A DNA stretch of 64,000 nt from JAIOSF01 sp963677755 (GCA_963677755.1 OY782506.1:2418001-2482000); one strand, 5' to 3'. Positions 42,387 through 56,467 are shown, counted from the first letter of the stretch. Numbers and translations: made by a program. Notes: a model not told the origin generated them from the letters alone.

Positions 42387-44380
42387 AGATATTTTATACA
42401 GATACACTAGTAATAGGTGGTGGACTTGCAGGATTAAGAGTTGCTATTGCAACACAGCAAGCAGGACATAAAACTACAGTTTTATCTTTAATTCCAGTAA
42501 AAAGATCACATAGTGCGGCAGCACAAGGTGGTATGCAAGCTAGTCTAGGAAATTCAGTAATGTCAAAAGGGGACAATGAAGATATCCACTTTGAAGATAC
42601 TGTTAAAGGAAGTGATTGGGGATGTGACCAAAAAGTAGCGCGTATGTTTACCCATGTTTCACCAAAAGCGATACGAGAACTTACAGCTTGGGGAGTTCCT
42701 TGGACAAGAATACGAAAAGGGGAGAAAAATGTTGTTATTAATTCAGAGCATACAACGATTACAGAAGAAGGAGATGTTCATGGACTTATAGCTTCAAGAG
42801 ACTTTGGAGGTACAAAAAAATGGCGTACCTGTTACACAGCAGATGCCACAGGACACTCTATGTTATATGCTGTTGCAAATGAAGCTATAAAAAATAATGT
42901 TACAATTTTAGAGAAAAAAGAAGCAGTTAAACTTATCTATAAAGATAATGTTTGTTATGGCGCAGTTGTAAAAGACCTTATGAATGGAAAAATATCAGCA
43001 TATTTAGCAAAAGCAACAGTAATTGCAACAGGTGGCTATGGAAAAATATATGAACATAGTACAAATGCAGTTATTTGTGAGGGAACAGGAGCAGCCCTTG
43101 CTCTTGAAACAGGGATTGCAAAATTAGCAAATATGGAAGCAGTTCAATTTCACCCAACAGGATTAGTACCAAATGGTATCTTGATGACTGAGGGGTGTCG
43201 AGGTGATGGTGGAGTTTTAAGAGATGTGGATGGATATAGATTTATGCCAGACTATGAACCTGAGAAAAAAGAGCTTGCAAGCAGGGATGTAGTGAGTAGA
43301 AGAATGACAGAACATATTAGAGCAGGGAAAGGGGTACCATCACCTTATGGTGACCACTTATGGCTTGATATATCTATACTAGGACGAGAACATATAGAAA
43401 AAAATCTTCGTGATATGCAAGATATCTGTATGAGCTTTTTAGGAATTGATCCTGCTACTCCAGGTGTTTGGATACCTGTACGACCTATGCAACACTACTC
43501 TATGGGTGGAATAAAAGTTGATTACACAGGACAATCTCCACATTTAAAAGGACTTTTCTCATGTGGAGAAGCTGCTTGTTGGGATCTTCATGGATTTAAT
43601 CGTCTTGGTGGAAATAGTGTCGCAGAAACAGTAGTATCAGGTATGATTATTGGGGAGTATGTTTCTCAACATTGTTTTAATACAAATCTAGAATTTGACA
43701 CAAAACTTGCCACTGATTTTATGAAAGCTTTTGATGAAGAGCAAGATTTAATCTTAAGAAATATTTGTGATATAACAATAAAACAAAATGAAAAAAGTAT
43801 CTATGATATACGAGATAAAATGAAAAAAATCATGATGGATAAAGTTGGGATATTTAGAACAGGAAGTGAACTTCAAAGTGCTTATGATGAACTTATAGAA
43901 CTTTTAAAACAAAGTGATGGTGTCTATATAAGAACAAATACAAAATCAGCAAATCCAGGACTTATAGATACACTTCGAGTTAAAAAGATGCTTAAACTTG
44001 CCCTTTGTATTACAAAAGGTGCTTTAGATAGATGTGAAAGTAGAGGTGCTCATACAAGAGAAGATTACCCAAAACGAGATGATGTTAATTGGCTAAAAAG
44101 AACTTTAACTTCTTGGGAAGATGGTAGTTATGAACCTACTGTAACTTATGAAGAGCTAGATATTATGAATATGGAACTTCCTCCTGGGTTTAGAGGATAC
44201 GGGAAAAAAGGAAATATCATAGAACACCCAGATTCACAAAAAAGATTAGAAGAGATAGAAAAAATTAAAGAGAATAATCCAACATTTGATAGATTTGCAT
44301 TGCAAAAAAATCTTATGCCATATGATTTACCATCAAAATATCAAGAAAAAAACCAAAGAGTAGGGATAGGATATGAATAA
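42383..44380 (+). CDS. frdA: Fumarate reductase flavoprotein subunit
   Basis: This is the catalytic subunit that reduces fumarate to succinate, both for anaerobic respiration and for the reductive TCA cycle. FAD binds at GGGLAGLRVA, with the covalent link at His43 (RSHSAAAQGG). FHPTG, the TEGCRGDGGVL and HYSMGGI blocks complete the active site. At 665 residues it matches Wolinella FrdA. It overlaps frdB by 8 bases. Confidence 0.97.
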   Translation: MKIFYTDTLVIGGGLAGLRVAIATQQAGHKTTVLSLIPVKRSHSAAAQGGMQASLGNSVMSKGDNEDIHFEDTVKGSDWGCDQKVARMFTHVSPKAIRELTAWGVPWTRIRKGEKNVVINSEHTTITEEGDVHGLIASRDFGGTKKWRTCYTADATGHSMLYAVANEAIKNNVTILEKKEAVKLIYKDNVCYGAVVKDLMNGKISAYLAKATVIATGGYGKIYEHSTNAVICEGTGAALALETGIAKLANMEAVQFHPTGLVPNGILMTEGCRGDGGVLRDVDGYRFMPDYEPEKKELASRDVVSRRMTEHIRAGKGVPSPYGDHLWLDISILGREHIEKNLRDMQDICMSFLGIDPATPGVWIPVRPMQHYSMGGIKVDYTGQSPHLKGLFSCGEAACWDLHGFNRLGGNSVAETVVSGMIIGEYVSQHCFNTNLEFDTKLATDFMKAFDEEQDLILRNICDITIKQNEKSIYDIRDKMKKIMMDKVGIFRTGSELQSAYDELIELLKQSDGVYIRTNTKSANPGLIDTLRVKKMLKLALCITKGALDRCESRGAHTREDYPKRDDVNWLKRTLTSWEDGSYEPTVTYEELDIMNMELPPGFRGYGKKGNIIEHPDSQKRLEEIEKIKENNPTFDRFALQKNLMPYDLPSKYQEKNQRVGIGYE

Positions 44381-45107
44381 TAACCAAAAAGGAAGAATGT
44401 TACAACTTCATGTATTTAAATACAATCCATTAGATAAGAGTGATAGACCAAAACTAAAAACATATGAGATAGAAGAGACACCAGGTATGACTATTTTTGT
44501 AGCATTAAATTTTATACGAGATAGACTTGATCATACTTTACAATTTGATTTTGTTTGTCGTGCAGGTATTTGTGGAAGTTGTGCTATGGTTATAAATGGG
44601 ACACCAACCTTAGCTTGTAGAACATTAACAGCCTCTTTTAAAAAAGGTGAGATTACGCTTCTTCCTTTACCTAACTTTGAACTTATAGGGGATCTATCTA
44701 TAAATACAGCTTCTTGGATGAATGATATGTCAAAAGATGTACAAAGTTGGATACATACACAAGAAGAGGCAAATATAGACAACATAGAAAAACCTATGGA
44801 TCCAGATGTAGCAGATGAGGTATTTGAACTTGATCGTTGTATTGAGTGTGGTTGTTGTATAGCAGCTTGTGGTACAAAAAGAATGCGACCAAAATTTAAA
44901 GGTGCCGTTGCTTTAAATAAAGTAGCAAGATATGCACTAGATCCAAGAGATGAAAGAACATTGGAAGATATGTATGAAATCATAGGAGATGATGAAGGGG
45001 TATTTGGATGTATGAGTTTACTAGGCTGTGATGATACTTGCCCAAAACATCTTCCACTTCAAACAAAGATAGCGTATCTAAGAAGAAAAATGGTACAGTT
45101 AAAATAG
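44373..45107 (+). CDS. frdB: Fumarate reductase iron-sulfur subunit
   Basis: FrdB carries electrons from FrdC to FrdA. It has the [2Fe-2S] motif CRAGICGSC (with Cys in LACRT), then CIECGCCIAAC and CDDTCPKHLP for the [4Fe-4S] and [3Fe-4S] clusters. The 244-residue length and the closing LRRKM fit the Wolinella type. Confidence 0.96.
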   Translation: MNNNQKGRMLQLHVFKYNPLDKSDRPKLKTYEIEETPGMTIFVALNFIRDRLDHTLQFDFVCRAGICGSCAMVINGTPTLACRTLTASFKKGEITLLPLPNFELIGDLSINTASWMNDMSKDVQSWIHTQEEANIDNIEKPMDPDVADEVFELDRCIECGCCIAACGTKRMRPKFKGAVALNKVARYALDPRDERTLEDMYEIIGDDEGVFGCMSLLGCDDTCPKHLPLQTKIAYLRRKMVQLK

Positions 45108-45129
45108 TTTGCATTAACCAAGATTATGA

Positions 45130-45135
45130 TAAAAT
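45130..45135 (+). promoter_or_regulatory. Possible -10 element of the cytochrome c gene
   Basis: TAAAAT after TTATGA lies 36 bases before the ATG at 45172, in the gap after frdB. Confidence 0.4.
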
Positions 45136-45171
45136 CTTTCAAAATATTTTACAAATAAAAAAAGGACAACT

Positions 45172-45786
45172 ATGTTCAAAAAGACATTACTTATAACTTC
45201 TTCTGTTGCACTTCTAAGTGCCTCTACTACTATGTGTTTCAAAAAAGAGCATATAGATCCAAGTACTATAGAAACTGTGAAACTTGAAGGTGGTGAGTGT
45301 GGAGGAAAACTATCTTCTGAAGATATGCAAAGAAATGGATACAGCGTATCTGATATTAAAATATCTAGTGGAGAAACTGGATTAAACTATATCTATATCT
45401 TCAAAAAAGGGGAACAACTCTCAACAGTAACACAAGATGGAAAATATATCTTAACAAAAGAAGATTTAAAAGCGAAATTTGCTGAGTTCCAAGAAGAAGA
45501 ACGGGCAGAAAAAGCAGAAAAAGTGAGAATAGGAAATGTTGTAAAAGGGAAAGAATTATATACTACACAATGTATAAAATGTCACGGTGAAAAAGCTCAA
45601 AAAAGTGCTTATAATGTTGCAAGACCACTTACTTCACTTACATTTGATCAAATGGAGATGGCAATGACTGAATATGATATGGATATCAGGAAAGGAACTT
45701 ATGCTTTTTTAATGAAACCTTATTCTTCTGGTCTTACTGTAGAAAAACTTAAGGCAATATCAGCTTATATTCAATCATTGAAATAA
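45172..45786 (+). CDS. Periplasmic monoheme c-type cytochrome
   Basis: An N-terminal signal peptide (about residues 1-20) leads to a unique domain of about 100 residues with two Cys, then a class I cytochrome c with CIKCH (Cys134, Cys137, His138) and a probable Met ligand in LMKPY. It is 204 residues. It lies after frdCAB but has its own likely promoter. Its electron partners are unknown. Confidence 0.85.
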   Translation: MFKKTLLITSSVALLSASTTMCFKKEHIDPSTIETVKLEGGECGGKLSSEDMQRNGYSVSDIKISSGETGLNYIYIFKKGEQLSTVTQDGKYILTKEDLKAKFAEFQEEERAEKAEKVRIGNVVKGKELYTTQCIKCHGEKAQKSAYNVARPLTSLTFDQMEMAMTEYDMDIRKGTYAFLMKPYSSGLTVEKLKAISAYIQSLK

Positions 45787-45956
45787 GTATTAACTTAACC
45801 TCTTAATTAGTCTTCAAATATCACATAATATAATTGTTTAATAGATAATATTTACTTTTCTATCTAGTATTTTTACAGCAATTTAAGAGGATTTAATCTC
45901 GTTACTTGAATAAATAAAATATTAATCTCTTGTTTTATATAAAGTTTTAATAACAA

Positions 45957-45984
45957 AAAAGGTTGGACAAAAGTCCAACCTTTT
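45957..45984 (-). terminator. Porin terminator
   Basis: A perfect 12-base stem (AAAAGGTTGGAC / GTCCAACCTTTT) around four bases; on the minus strand six Ts end the stem. It lies 28 bases past the porin stop. It could also act on plus-strand transcripts from the cytochrome gene. Confidence 0.88.
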
Positions 45985-46012
45985 AAAATCTAAATCTAAC
46001 CTAAAGATATGA

Positions 46013-47188
46013 CTAGAATTTGTATTCTAAAGAAACAGAAGCTGCATCTGAATCAATTGTAGCAGTTTTAGTAGCATCTAGTTCAGCTATTGAATAGTGA
46101 CCACCAATTGTAAAGTTTTTAGACATTTTATAATCAACTTCAACTAAGAATTCACTAAAGTCTAAACCAGTATCTGTAAGAACTACACTTGAATCATAAT
46201 CACCAAATACATAAGATGCATTAACAGTTGTAGCACCAAATGTAGCTGTTGCTCCAACAATGTATGCTTCAGCATTATCTAAATCATCAATAGAAAGTTG
46301 CTCAGAACCAAAATCGATAACTGAATCAGTATCATTTGTTAAGTCAAGTCCTGCACCAGCTTGATCTGAATCAGTCATACCCATACCAATATAAGGAGTA
46401 GCTACACCTAAGTCAGCAGATACAACTAATTGAATCATTTCTGCATCATCATCAACACCAGCACCTAAACCATCATATGTAGCAGTACCATATTTAGCCG
46501 CAACATTTACAATGTCAAATTTAGCATCAGCCATAACTATAACAGAATCAGCTTCAAGTTGACCAGCAAGAACTGTACCTGTAGTGATTCCAGATAAATT
46601 TGCATACCAAACTTGAGCATTAACTGGACCAAAAGAACCAATTGCAGCTACTGCAGAAATTTGTGTTTGATTCAATGCAATAGCACCATTTGCAACAGCA
46701 TTTGCACCTGTAAAGTGAGCAGCAGCTAAAGTTACAGGACCTGCTGCAACAAGTGCTTTAACACCGTCAGCTCTTTCATCATCAAACCATGGTGCACCAA
46801 TACTTTGTTTACCAACCATTGTAGTTACAGGACCAGTTGCAGCTTGGAAATACACTTTAGTAACTTGAACATTACCTTTCCCTGTAATAGTACCATTAGC
46901 TGTGTTAGTTGCAGTATCACCCTCTGCACCAAATACAGCAGTAACATTATCATTTACAGGTATTTTAGCAGTAACATCCCAATCTAAATCCCAAGAGTTT
47001 GAATTTCCACTGATAGCGCTAGTGTCTACACCATTTGTATCTTCTTTAGCATAATCATACTCAACTTCCATTTTACCAGAAATTGTCACACCTTTGATAG
47101 CTTCTTCTAAACCACCTGCAGATGCAGTTGTACTTAATCCAGCAACAGCTAAAGCAGCTACTAAACTCATTTTAATTGTGTTTTTCAT
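46013..47188 (-). CDS. Major outer-membrane porin
   Basis: The 391-residue product has a signal peptide ending ASAGG (about residue 24), alternating beta-strand patterns rich in Asp, Ala and Thr, and a C-terminal SLEYKF with terminal Phe for barrel assembly. It resembles the Arcobacter porin family. AAAAAAGG precedes the ATG. The upstream gap has a 16-bp palindrome at 47207-47222. Codon choice looks like that of a highly expressed gene. Confidence 0.9.
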   Translation of the reverse strand: MKNTIKMSLVAALAVAGLSTTASAGGLEEAIKGVTISGKMEVEYDYAKEDTNGVDTSAISGNSNSWDLDWDVTAKIPVNDNVTAVFGAEGDTATNTANGTITGKGNVQVTKVYFQAATGPVTTMVGKQSIGAPWFDDERADGVKALVAAGPVTLAAAHFTGANAVANGAIALNQTQISAVAAIGSFGPVNAQVWYANLSGITTGTVLAGQLEADSVIVMADAKFDIVNVAAKYGTATYDGLGAGVDDDAEMIQLVVSADLGVATPYIGMGMTDSDQAGAGLDLTNDTDSVIDFGSEQLSIDDLDNAEAYIVGATATFGATTVNASYVFGDYDSSVVLTDTGLDFSEFLVEVDYKMSKNFTIGGHYSIAELDATKTATIDSDAASVSLEYKF

Positions 47189-47206
47189 TTTTTTCCTTTT
47201 TTGTTC

Positions 47207-47222
47207 TAAATTTCGAAATTTA
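47207..47222. repeat. Perfect 16-bp palindrome in the porin leader
   Basis: TAAATTTCGAAATTTA is self-complementary with no loop and lies just before the porin ribosome site. It may be a protein-binding site; no factor is recognised. The 304-base porin-pyrG gap otherwise holds a possible porin -10 (ATATTAT on the minus strand, near 47245), an AATGT-GATT-ACATT inverted repeat near 47330-47343 and the pyrG promoter. Confidence 0.6.
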
Positions 47223-47454
47223 ACAATTGCGTGACATATACATATAATATAGGCCTATCACAATGTTACGGAGCTAATTTTACTTTAGTACTCTTAAACT
47301 TTACTTAATCAATAATAAATTTAGTTACAATGTGATTACATTAAGTTATAATTAAGAAACTGTATACTCTTGAAGGAGATTAATACTTAAGAAATAATTA
47401 GAGAAATAATATTGAATTAGGATATATAAAAGCCTAACTTTATTCAATATTGGC

Positions 47455-47460
47455 TATAAT
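47455..47460 (+). promoter_or_regulatory. -10 element of pyrG
   Basis: TATAAT after TTGGC, 33-36 bases before the pyrG start. Confidence 0.5.
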
Positions 47461-47492
47461 CCCAAAATAATAAGAGACTAAAAGTAGGGTGA

Positions 47493-49112
47493 ATGATGAC
47501 AAAATATATATTTGTAACAGGTGGAGTTTTAAGTAGTTTAGGGAAAGGGATTACAAGTGCAAGTATAGCTGCACTTTTAAAACAAAGTGGATTTGATGTA
47601 AGTATGCTTAAAATTGACCCATACTTAAATGTTGACCCAGGTACAATGAGTCCATTAGAACATGGAGAGGTTTTTGTTACAGCAGATGGTGCAGAAACTG
47701 ATCTAGACTTAGGACACTATGAAAGATTTATTGATAAAACTTTAGGAAAGATGAATAACTTTACTACAGGACAAGTATATAGTAGTGTTATTCAAAAAGA
47801 GAGAGAGGGGGGATACCTCGGTCAAACAATTCAAGTAATACCTCACATCGTAGATGAAATCAAAAGAAGAATCTACAAAGCAGGAAAAGGACATGATTTT
47901 CTAATTGTAGAACTTGGAGGAACTGTTGGTGATATTGAAGGGTTACCTTTTATGGAAGCTGTACGAGAAGTAAGACATGAAAATCCAAAAACAACAACTA
48001 TGAATATCCATGTAACTTTAGTACCGTATATATCAGCAGCAGGAGAACTTAAAACAAAACCAACTCAACACTCTGTACAAGAGCTAAGAAGAATTGGTAT
48101 TATGCCACATATGCTTGTATGTAGAACAGAACAAAAACTTCCAATGGCTTTAAAAAGAAAGTTAGCATACAGTTGTGATGTTGATGAAGATGCTGTTATA
48201 GAGTGTGGTGATGCTGCGAGTATTTATAAAGTACCTTTAAACTTTTTAAAAGAGGGAATCTTAAAACCAATAGCAAAACACTTTGAACTTAAAGAGTTAG
48301 TTCCCGATATGGAAAAATGGGATAGCCTAGTAAAACATATAATTGCACCAAAAGATGAGATAAATATCGCATTTGTTGGGAAATACTTAGAACTAAAAGA
48401 ATCATACAAATCATTAACAGAAGCACTCACACATAGTGGAGCTCACTTAAATGCAAAAATCAATATCAACTGGTGTGATAGTGAAAAAATAGAACAAGAG
48501 GGTGCAGAAAAGATAATCGCAGATAGTGATTGTGTACTGGTTGCTGGTGGATTTGGTGAGCGTGGTGTTGAAGGTAAAATCCAAGCTATCCAATATGCCA
48601 GAGAAAATAAACTTCCATATTTAGGTATTTGTTTAGGTATGCAACTTGCAATTATAGAATATCTTAGAAATGTAGTAGGTATCAAAGAAGCTACAAGTAT
48701 AGAATTTGATAAAGATACAAAAGAACCAGCAATTTATTTAATAGAACAATTCTTAGATACTACAGGAGATACACAAATAAGAACACACCAATCACCTATG
48801 GGTGGAACACTAAGACTTGGTGAATATCCTTTCCAAACAAAAAAAGGAAGTCATTTAGAAGCTGCATATGGAACTGGTATCTCAAATGAAAGACATAGAC
48901 ATAGATATGAAGCAAATCCAGCCTATAAAGAAGTATTAGAAAAAAATGGGATGACAATTACAGGTGAATCAAATGGATTAATAGAAGTTGTAGAGATACC
49001 AACACATCCATGGTTTGTAGGAGTACAATTTCATCCGGAATTTACAAGCAGTTTACAAACACCAAATCCTATTATATTTGATTTTGTAAAAAATGGGATG
49101 TTAAGCAAATAA
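47493..49112 (+). CDS. pyrG: CTP synthase
   Basis: PyrG aminates UTP to CTP using glutamine. The synthase domain begins KYIFVTGGVLSSLGKGI and the amidotransferase domain has Cys in GICLGMQLAI with HPEF near the end. Total 539 residues is full length. Two adjacent ATGs (47493, 47496) are possible; the second has better spacing from GGGTGA. A terminator follows. Confidence 0.96.
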   Translation: MMTKYIFVTGGVLSSLGKGITSASIAALLKQSGFDVSMLKIDPYLNVDPGTMSPLEHGEVFVTADGAETDLDLGHYERFIDKTLGKMNNFTTGQVYSSVIQKEREGGYLGQTIQVIPHIVDEIKRRIYKAGKGHDFLIVELGGTVGDIEGLPFMEAVREVRHENPKTTTMNIHVTLVPYISAAGELKTKPTQHSVQELRRIGIMPHMLVCRTEQKLPMALKRKLAYSCDVDEDAVIECGDAASIYKVPLNFLKEGILKPIAKHFELKELVPDMEKWDSLVKHIIAPKDEINIAFVGKYLELKESYKSLTEALTHSGAHLNAKININWCDSEKIEQEGAEKIIADSDCVLVAGGFGERGVEGKIQAIQYARENKLPYLGICLGMQLAIIEYLRNVVGIKEATSIEFDKDTKEPAIYLIEQFLDTTGDTQIRTHQSPMGGTLRLGEYPFQTKKGSHLEAAYGTGISNERHRHRYEANPAYKEVLEKNGMTITGESNGLIEVVEIPTHPWFVGVQFHPEFTSSLQTPNPIIFDFVKNGMLSK

Positions 49113-49145
49113 TATATCTCAAATAATAGATATGCAAAAAATAAG

Positions 49146-49173
49146 AAGGTGAGGTTACATCCTCACCTTTTTT
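49146..49173 (+). terminator. Terminator of pyrG
   Basis: A 9-base stem AAGGTGAGG / CCTCACCTT with a TTACAT loop, followed by six Ts. Confidence 0.92.
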
Positions 49174-49245
49174 AGTATACAAACAGTATAAAAACCCCCG
49201 CCAAAAAAAACTTTCAAAATTTCAGCAAACATTAAGCCGTACCCC

Positions 49246-49274
49246 TTGACAAAGGCAAAAAAATCTATTATAAT
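49246..49274 (+). promoter_or_regulatory. rRNA operon promoter
   Basis: TTGACA (49246-49251), a 17-base spacer and TATAAT (49269-49274) form a full sigma-70 consensus, rare elsewhere in this window. The discriminator TCGCGTCC is GC-rich, as in stringently controlled rRNA promoters. A-rich DNA lies upstream. Confidence 0.92.
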
Positions 49275-49361
49275 TCGCGTCCAATAACAGTAAGACACTT
49301 ACAAAAACGGTTTGACAGAGTTTGTTTAACTAGAGTAAGAAGAAGAGAGTTATTAGGACAA

Positions 49362-49371
49362 GTTCTTTAAA
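49362..49371 (+). promoter_or_regulatory. boxA-like antitermination site
   Basis: GTTCTTTAAA in the 16S leader resembles the boxA element that loads Nus factors on rRNA transcripts. The 49275-49632 leader otherwise holds the 5' arms of the 16S processing stalk and AT-rich inverted repeats. Confidence 0.45.
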
Positions 49372-49379
49372 AAAATTAA

Positions 49380-49448
49380 TGTTAATAAATAAATCAAGTT
49401 TATTTAAATTACTAATTAAAGTAATCTTTATAAACTAGATACAAGAAG
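49380..49448 (+). other. 5' strand of the 16S processing stalk
   Basis: 49422-49448 is complementary to 51274-51301 over about 26 pairs with one bulge, and 49380-49392 to 51322-51334 over 13 pairs; the two are nested. This brings both 16S ends together for RNase III cutting. Confidence 0.75.
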
Positions 49449-49632
49449 AGTATTTAAATAAGTTTACTTGTTTAAATATAAACTTCGTCTATAAACTTAG
49501 AGTTTTAGTTTTAAAACTAAAAAACTAATTTAAATTGAATCAATTTATTGATTCAGTGATTTTTAGGTAATAACTTAAAAGTCAAGATTGAATAATCTAA
49601 AAACTAATTACTGTATTAATATGGTAATAATT

Positions 49633-51150
<1,518 letters not shown>

Positions 51151-51273
51151 CAAAGAAATAACTTAACTATTCGTTTAGTTGAGTTCATGAAATAAAAGTT
51201 ATATATTAAGATATAACAAACTGATGTAAAAATAGTACAACATCGAGACGAAAGTTCTTATATCTCAATAAGA

Positions 51274-51334
51274 CTTCTTGCTATCTAGTTTATAAAGATT
51301 ATAAATAATCTTAAAGAACAATTATTTATTAACA
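51274..51334 (+). other. 3' strand of the 16S processing stalk
   Basis: Pairs with 49380-49448 as described there. The rest of the 210-base 16S-tRNA spacer shows no gene. Confidence 0.75.
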
Positions 51335-51360
51335 ACTGTTAAATCATATAATTTATATAT

Positions 51361-51437
51361 GGGCCTATAGCTCAGCTGGCTAGAGCGCTCGACTGATAAT
51401 CGTGAGGTCCCAGGTTCAAGTCCTGGTAGGCCCACCA
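51361..51437 (+). tRNA. tRNA-Ile (GAT)
   Basis: A 77-base cloverleaf with acceptor GGGCCTA/TAGGCCC, anticodon GAT at 51395-51397, GGTTCAAGTCC T arm and encoded CCA. Usual place in a Campylobacterota rRNA spacer. Confidence 0.98.
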
Positions 51438-51463
51438 TTTAGAAGAAATTAAAAATTAATAAT

Positions 51464-51539
51464 GGGGAATTAGCTCAGCTGGGAGAGCGCCTGCCTTGCA
51501 CGTAGGAGGTCAGCGGTTCGATCCCGCTATTCTCCACCA
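51464..51539 (+). tRNA. tRNA-Ala (TGC)
   Basis: A 76-base cloverleaf with acceptor GGGGAAT/ATTCTCC, anticodon TGC at 51497-51499, GGTTCGATCCC T arm and encoded CCA. Confidence 0.98.
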
Positions 51540-51709
51540 TTTAAAAATTATATGATAAAACAAAGAAACTAAAAAAGTTAAATATAAGTACTTAAAAAAG
51601 TATTTATATTTGATTTTTCGGAATCAAAGAGTTATTTAAAAACATACTGTTAAAGTCTTTATTTTTCTAAAGAAAATAAAAATACAATTTTAAATATTAT
51701 TTTATTAAA

Positions 51710-51740
51710 TTACATTTAATAAGATAGTAGCTAAAGAATA
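51710..51740 (+). other. 5' strand of the 23S processing stalk
   Basis: Complementary to 54689-54720 over about 30 pairs with one small bulge; the pairing continues outward through an ATAAAAATACA match. It encloses the 23S gene for RNase III processing. Confidence 0.85.
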
Positions 51741-51797
51741 ATCATAACAAAGCAAAAAAGAAATTATGTTAAATCATAAATTCTTCTTTAATTTATC

Positions 51798-54682
<2,885 letters not shown>

Positions 54683-54688
54683 ATTAAC

Positions 54689-54720
54689 TATTCTTTAGTT
54701 TACTATCTTATTAAATGTAA
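54689..54720 (+). other. 3' strand of the 23S processing stalk
   Basis: Pairs with 51710-51740. The 212-base 23S-5S spacer has no gene; besides this strand it holds AT-rich hairpin-forming DNA. Confidence 0.85.
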
Positions 54721-54894
54721 TAAGATATATTTAGAATGTATTTTTATTTTAGAACTTAGAAAATGTAACTTCTGTTACATCGCGGAGATAAATTATTAAA
54801 GATTTTATATCTTTCATAATTTATTAGAAGCTGATAATTAAAATGACTTTAACTGTATTACTTTATACACAACTTTTAAATGAGACATTTTAAA

Positions 54895-55010
54895 TGTTGG
54901 TGGTTATAGAGGAGAGGAAATACCCAGCCCCATATCGAACCTGGCAGTCAAGCTCTCCATCGCCGATAATACTGCCGGGTCCCCTGGTGGAAACGTAGGT
55001 CGCTGCCAAC
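54895..55010 (+). rRNA. rrf: 5S ribosomal RNA
   Basis: About 116 bases with TGTTGGTGGTTAT at the start and GCTGCCAAC at the end pairing as helix I, and the CCGAACCTGG-like loop (ATCGAACCTGGCAG). Position after 23S is normal. Confidence 0.95.
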
Positions 55011-55031
55011 TTTTAAGATGTCTCTTTTTTT
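55011..55031 (+). terminator. Terminator of the rRNA operon
   Basis: ATGTCTC after 5S pairs with GAGACAT just before 5S, closing a long stalk, and is followed by a run of nine Ts. Confidence 0.75.
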
Positions 55032-55140
55032 TTACTTTTTTTACTACTTTCTTCTTGCTTTTTTATTCTTTCTATTTATTATATCTTTATTAATTTATTA
55101 ACTTATTACTTCTTTTACTGTTTACTTTACTTTAATTTGG

Positions 55141-55146
55141 TAGAAT
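55141..55146 (+). promoter_or_regulatory. Possible -10 element of the IscU-like gene
   Basis: TAGAAT after TTTGG, only 7 bases before the ATG at 55153, so the transcript would have almost no leader. No ribosome site is visible before this ATG. Confidence 0.35.
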
Positions 55147-55152
55147 CTATTT

Positions 55153-55641
55153 ATGAAAAATGAATTAACAAAAGAACAATTAGAACAAGACCCTGAAGTA
55201 GCAAGGGTATCAGCTGAAGTATTAGAACATATGATGAATCCAAGAAATTATGGGAAAATGGAAGATTCTGATGGGATTGGTATGGGTGTTGATGAAAAAA
55301 CTGGTGAATTTGCGATGATTTATATTAAAATAGAGGATGAAATATTATCAAATATTACTTTTGGGTGCAATGCTTGTCAAGACACAGTTGTATCAGGTTC
55401 TTTATTTACAGAGATGGTAAAAGGGGATACTCTAGATAATGCTGTTTCAGCTTTAAAACTGATGACTGAAAAAATCTTAACTGCACCAAAAAGGCAACAA
55501 GCCTGTTCAAATATGATATTAACAGCATTTAGAGCAGCAATCATTAATAGAGATAATAAAATAGCTGGAATGGATGAGGAGATGTTTACAATAGATATGA
55601 AAGAGTCTTGTGAAGGGGTAAATATTAATGAATCTGAGTAA
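55153..55641 (+). CDS. IscU/NifU-like scaffold with a missing cluster ligand
   Basis: The 162-residue protein follows the IscU pattern (EHMMNPRNYGKM at the start, GCNACQDTVVSGSLFTEMVKG in the middle). IscU binds its cluster with three Cys and an Asp. Here the first Cys and Asp (ACGD in IscU) are replaced by KTGE, while Cys72 and Cys118 remain, and an extra Cys75 appears. It may be a carrier or a changed scaffold rather than the main one. It overlaps the ferritin-like gene by 14 bases. Confidence 0.83.
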   Translation: MKNELTKEQLEQDPEVARVSAEVLEHMMNPRNYGKMEDSDGIGMGVDEKTGEFAMIYIKIEDEILSNITFGCNACQDTVVSGSLFTEMVKGDTLDNAVSALKLMTEKILTAPKRQQACSNMILTAFRAAIINRDNKIAGMDEEMFTIDMKESCEGVNINESE

Positions 55642-56464
55642 AATATATCAATCAAAACATGAATTATGGGTTAAGATATTGTTTTCATCATTTGCAATCA
55701 ATGATGAAAAAATAAAAAATAGTATTTATGAGTTTGCAATGATTGAATTTAGACACTTAAAGTGGCTTTCAAATCATTTAAAAGAGGATGGAGTTTCATA
55801 TAACTATGAAAAATGTGCGATAGATATAGAGAAAAAAACAAATTTTGAGTATTTTGAATATATAATAAATGAGATAAAACTTTGTGTAAAAAATTATAAT
55901 CCAGAAGAACCTCTTTTTGCTCGAATGATTTCTGATGAATTTTATTTTATTAGTACACTAGAAAGATTACTTCAAAATGAAAAAAATAATGGGGAAATCA
56001 CAGCTTTTAATAAAAATAGAACTTATGAAGATAAAGATTTAGATTCAACTTCAAGAGATGCTCTCACAATATTTTTATTTGAAGAGAGTTATAAAGAGTA
56101 TGAACTGATTCTGTTGTATTCTTATTTTCAAAACTATACTGATGATATATTACAATACAATATTTATCAAGATATGATAGATGAGTCTCAATTTCATCTT
56201 AAAAGTTTTGGAAATATGATGGCAAAGATGGGAATACTTGCAATTCCTCGTACAGTAATAGAACAACTTTATATGAATAAAGATATAAAAAAGTTTTTAT
56301 GTGACGGTGTAGATGAAGAGATAAAAGCTAAAGAAGAGTGTGCTAACTTGGCTGCTGCTATTGAAGATGAAGAGATTAGTAAATTTCTTACTTGTGTAAT
56401 GTATCAAGAAGATTATCATATTGAACTTATGAAAAAAGCTATAAAAAGATTAGAAAATAGTTAA
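55628..56464 (+). CDS. Ferritin-like helical protein
   Basis: The 278-residue, all-helical protein has repeated Glu/His pairs fitting a diiron four-helix bundle: EFRHLKW near residue 38, DESQFHLK near 190 and EDYHIELM near 265, with further acidic helices between. No signal peptide. It overlaps the IscU-like gene and abuts the radical SAM gene, which suggests an iron or redox role. The exact function is unknown. Confidence 0.7.
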   Translation: MNLSKIYQSKHELWVKILFSSFAINDEKIKNSIYEFAMIEFRHLKWLSNHLKEDGVSYNYEKCAIDIEKKTNFEYFEYIINEIKLCVKNYNPEEPLFARMISDEFYFISTLERLLQNEKNNGEITAFNKNRTYEDKDLDSTSRDALTIFLFEESYKEYELILLYSYFQNYTDDILQYNIYQDMIDESQFHLKSFGNMMAKMGILAIPRTVIEQLYMNKDIKKFLCDGVDEEIKAKEECANLAAAIEDEEISKFLTCVMYQEDYHIELMKKAIKRLENS

Positions 56465-56467
56465 GTG

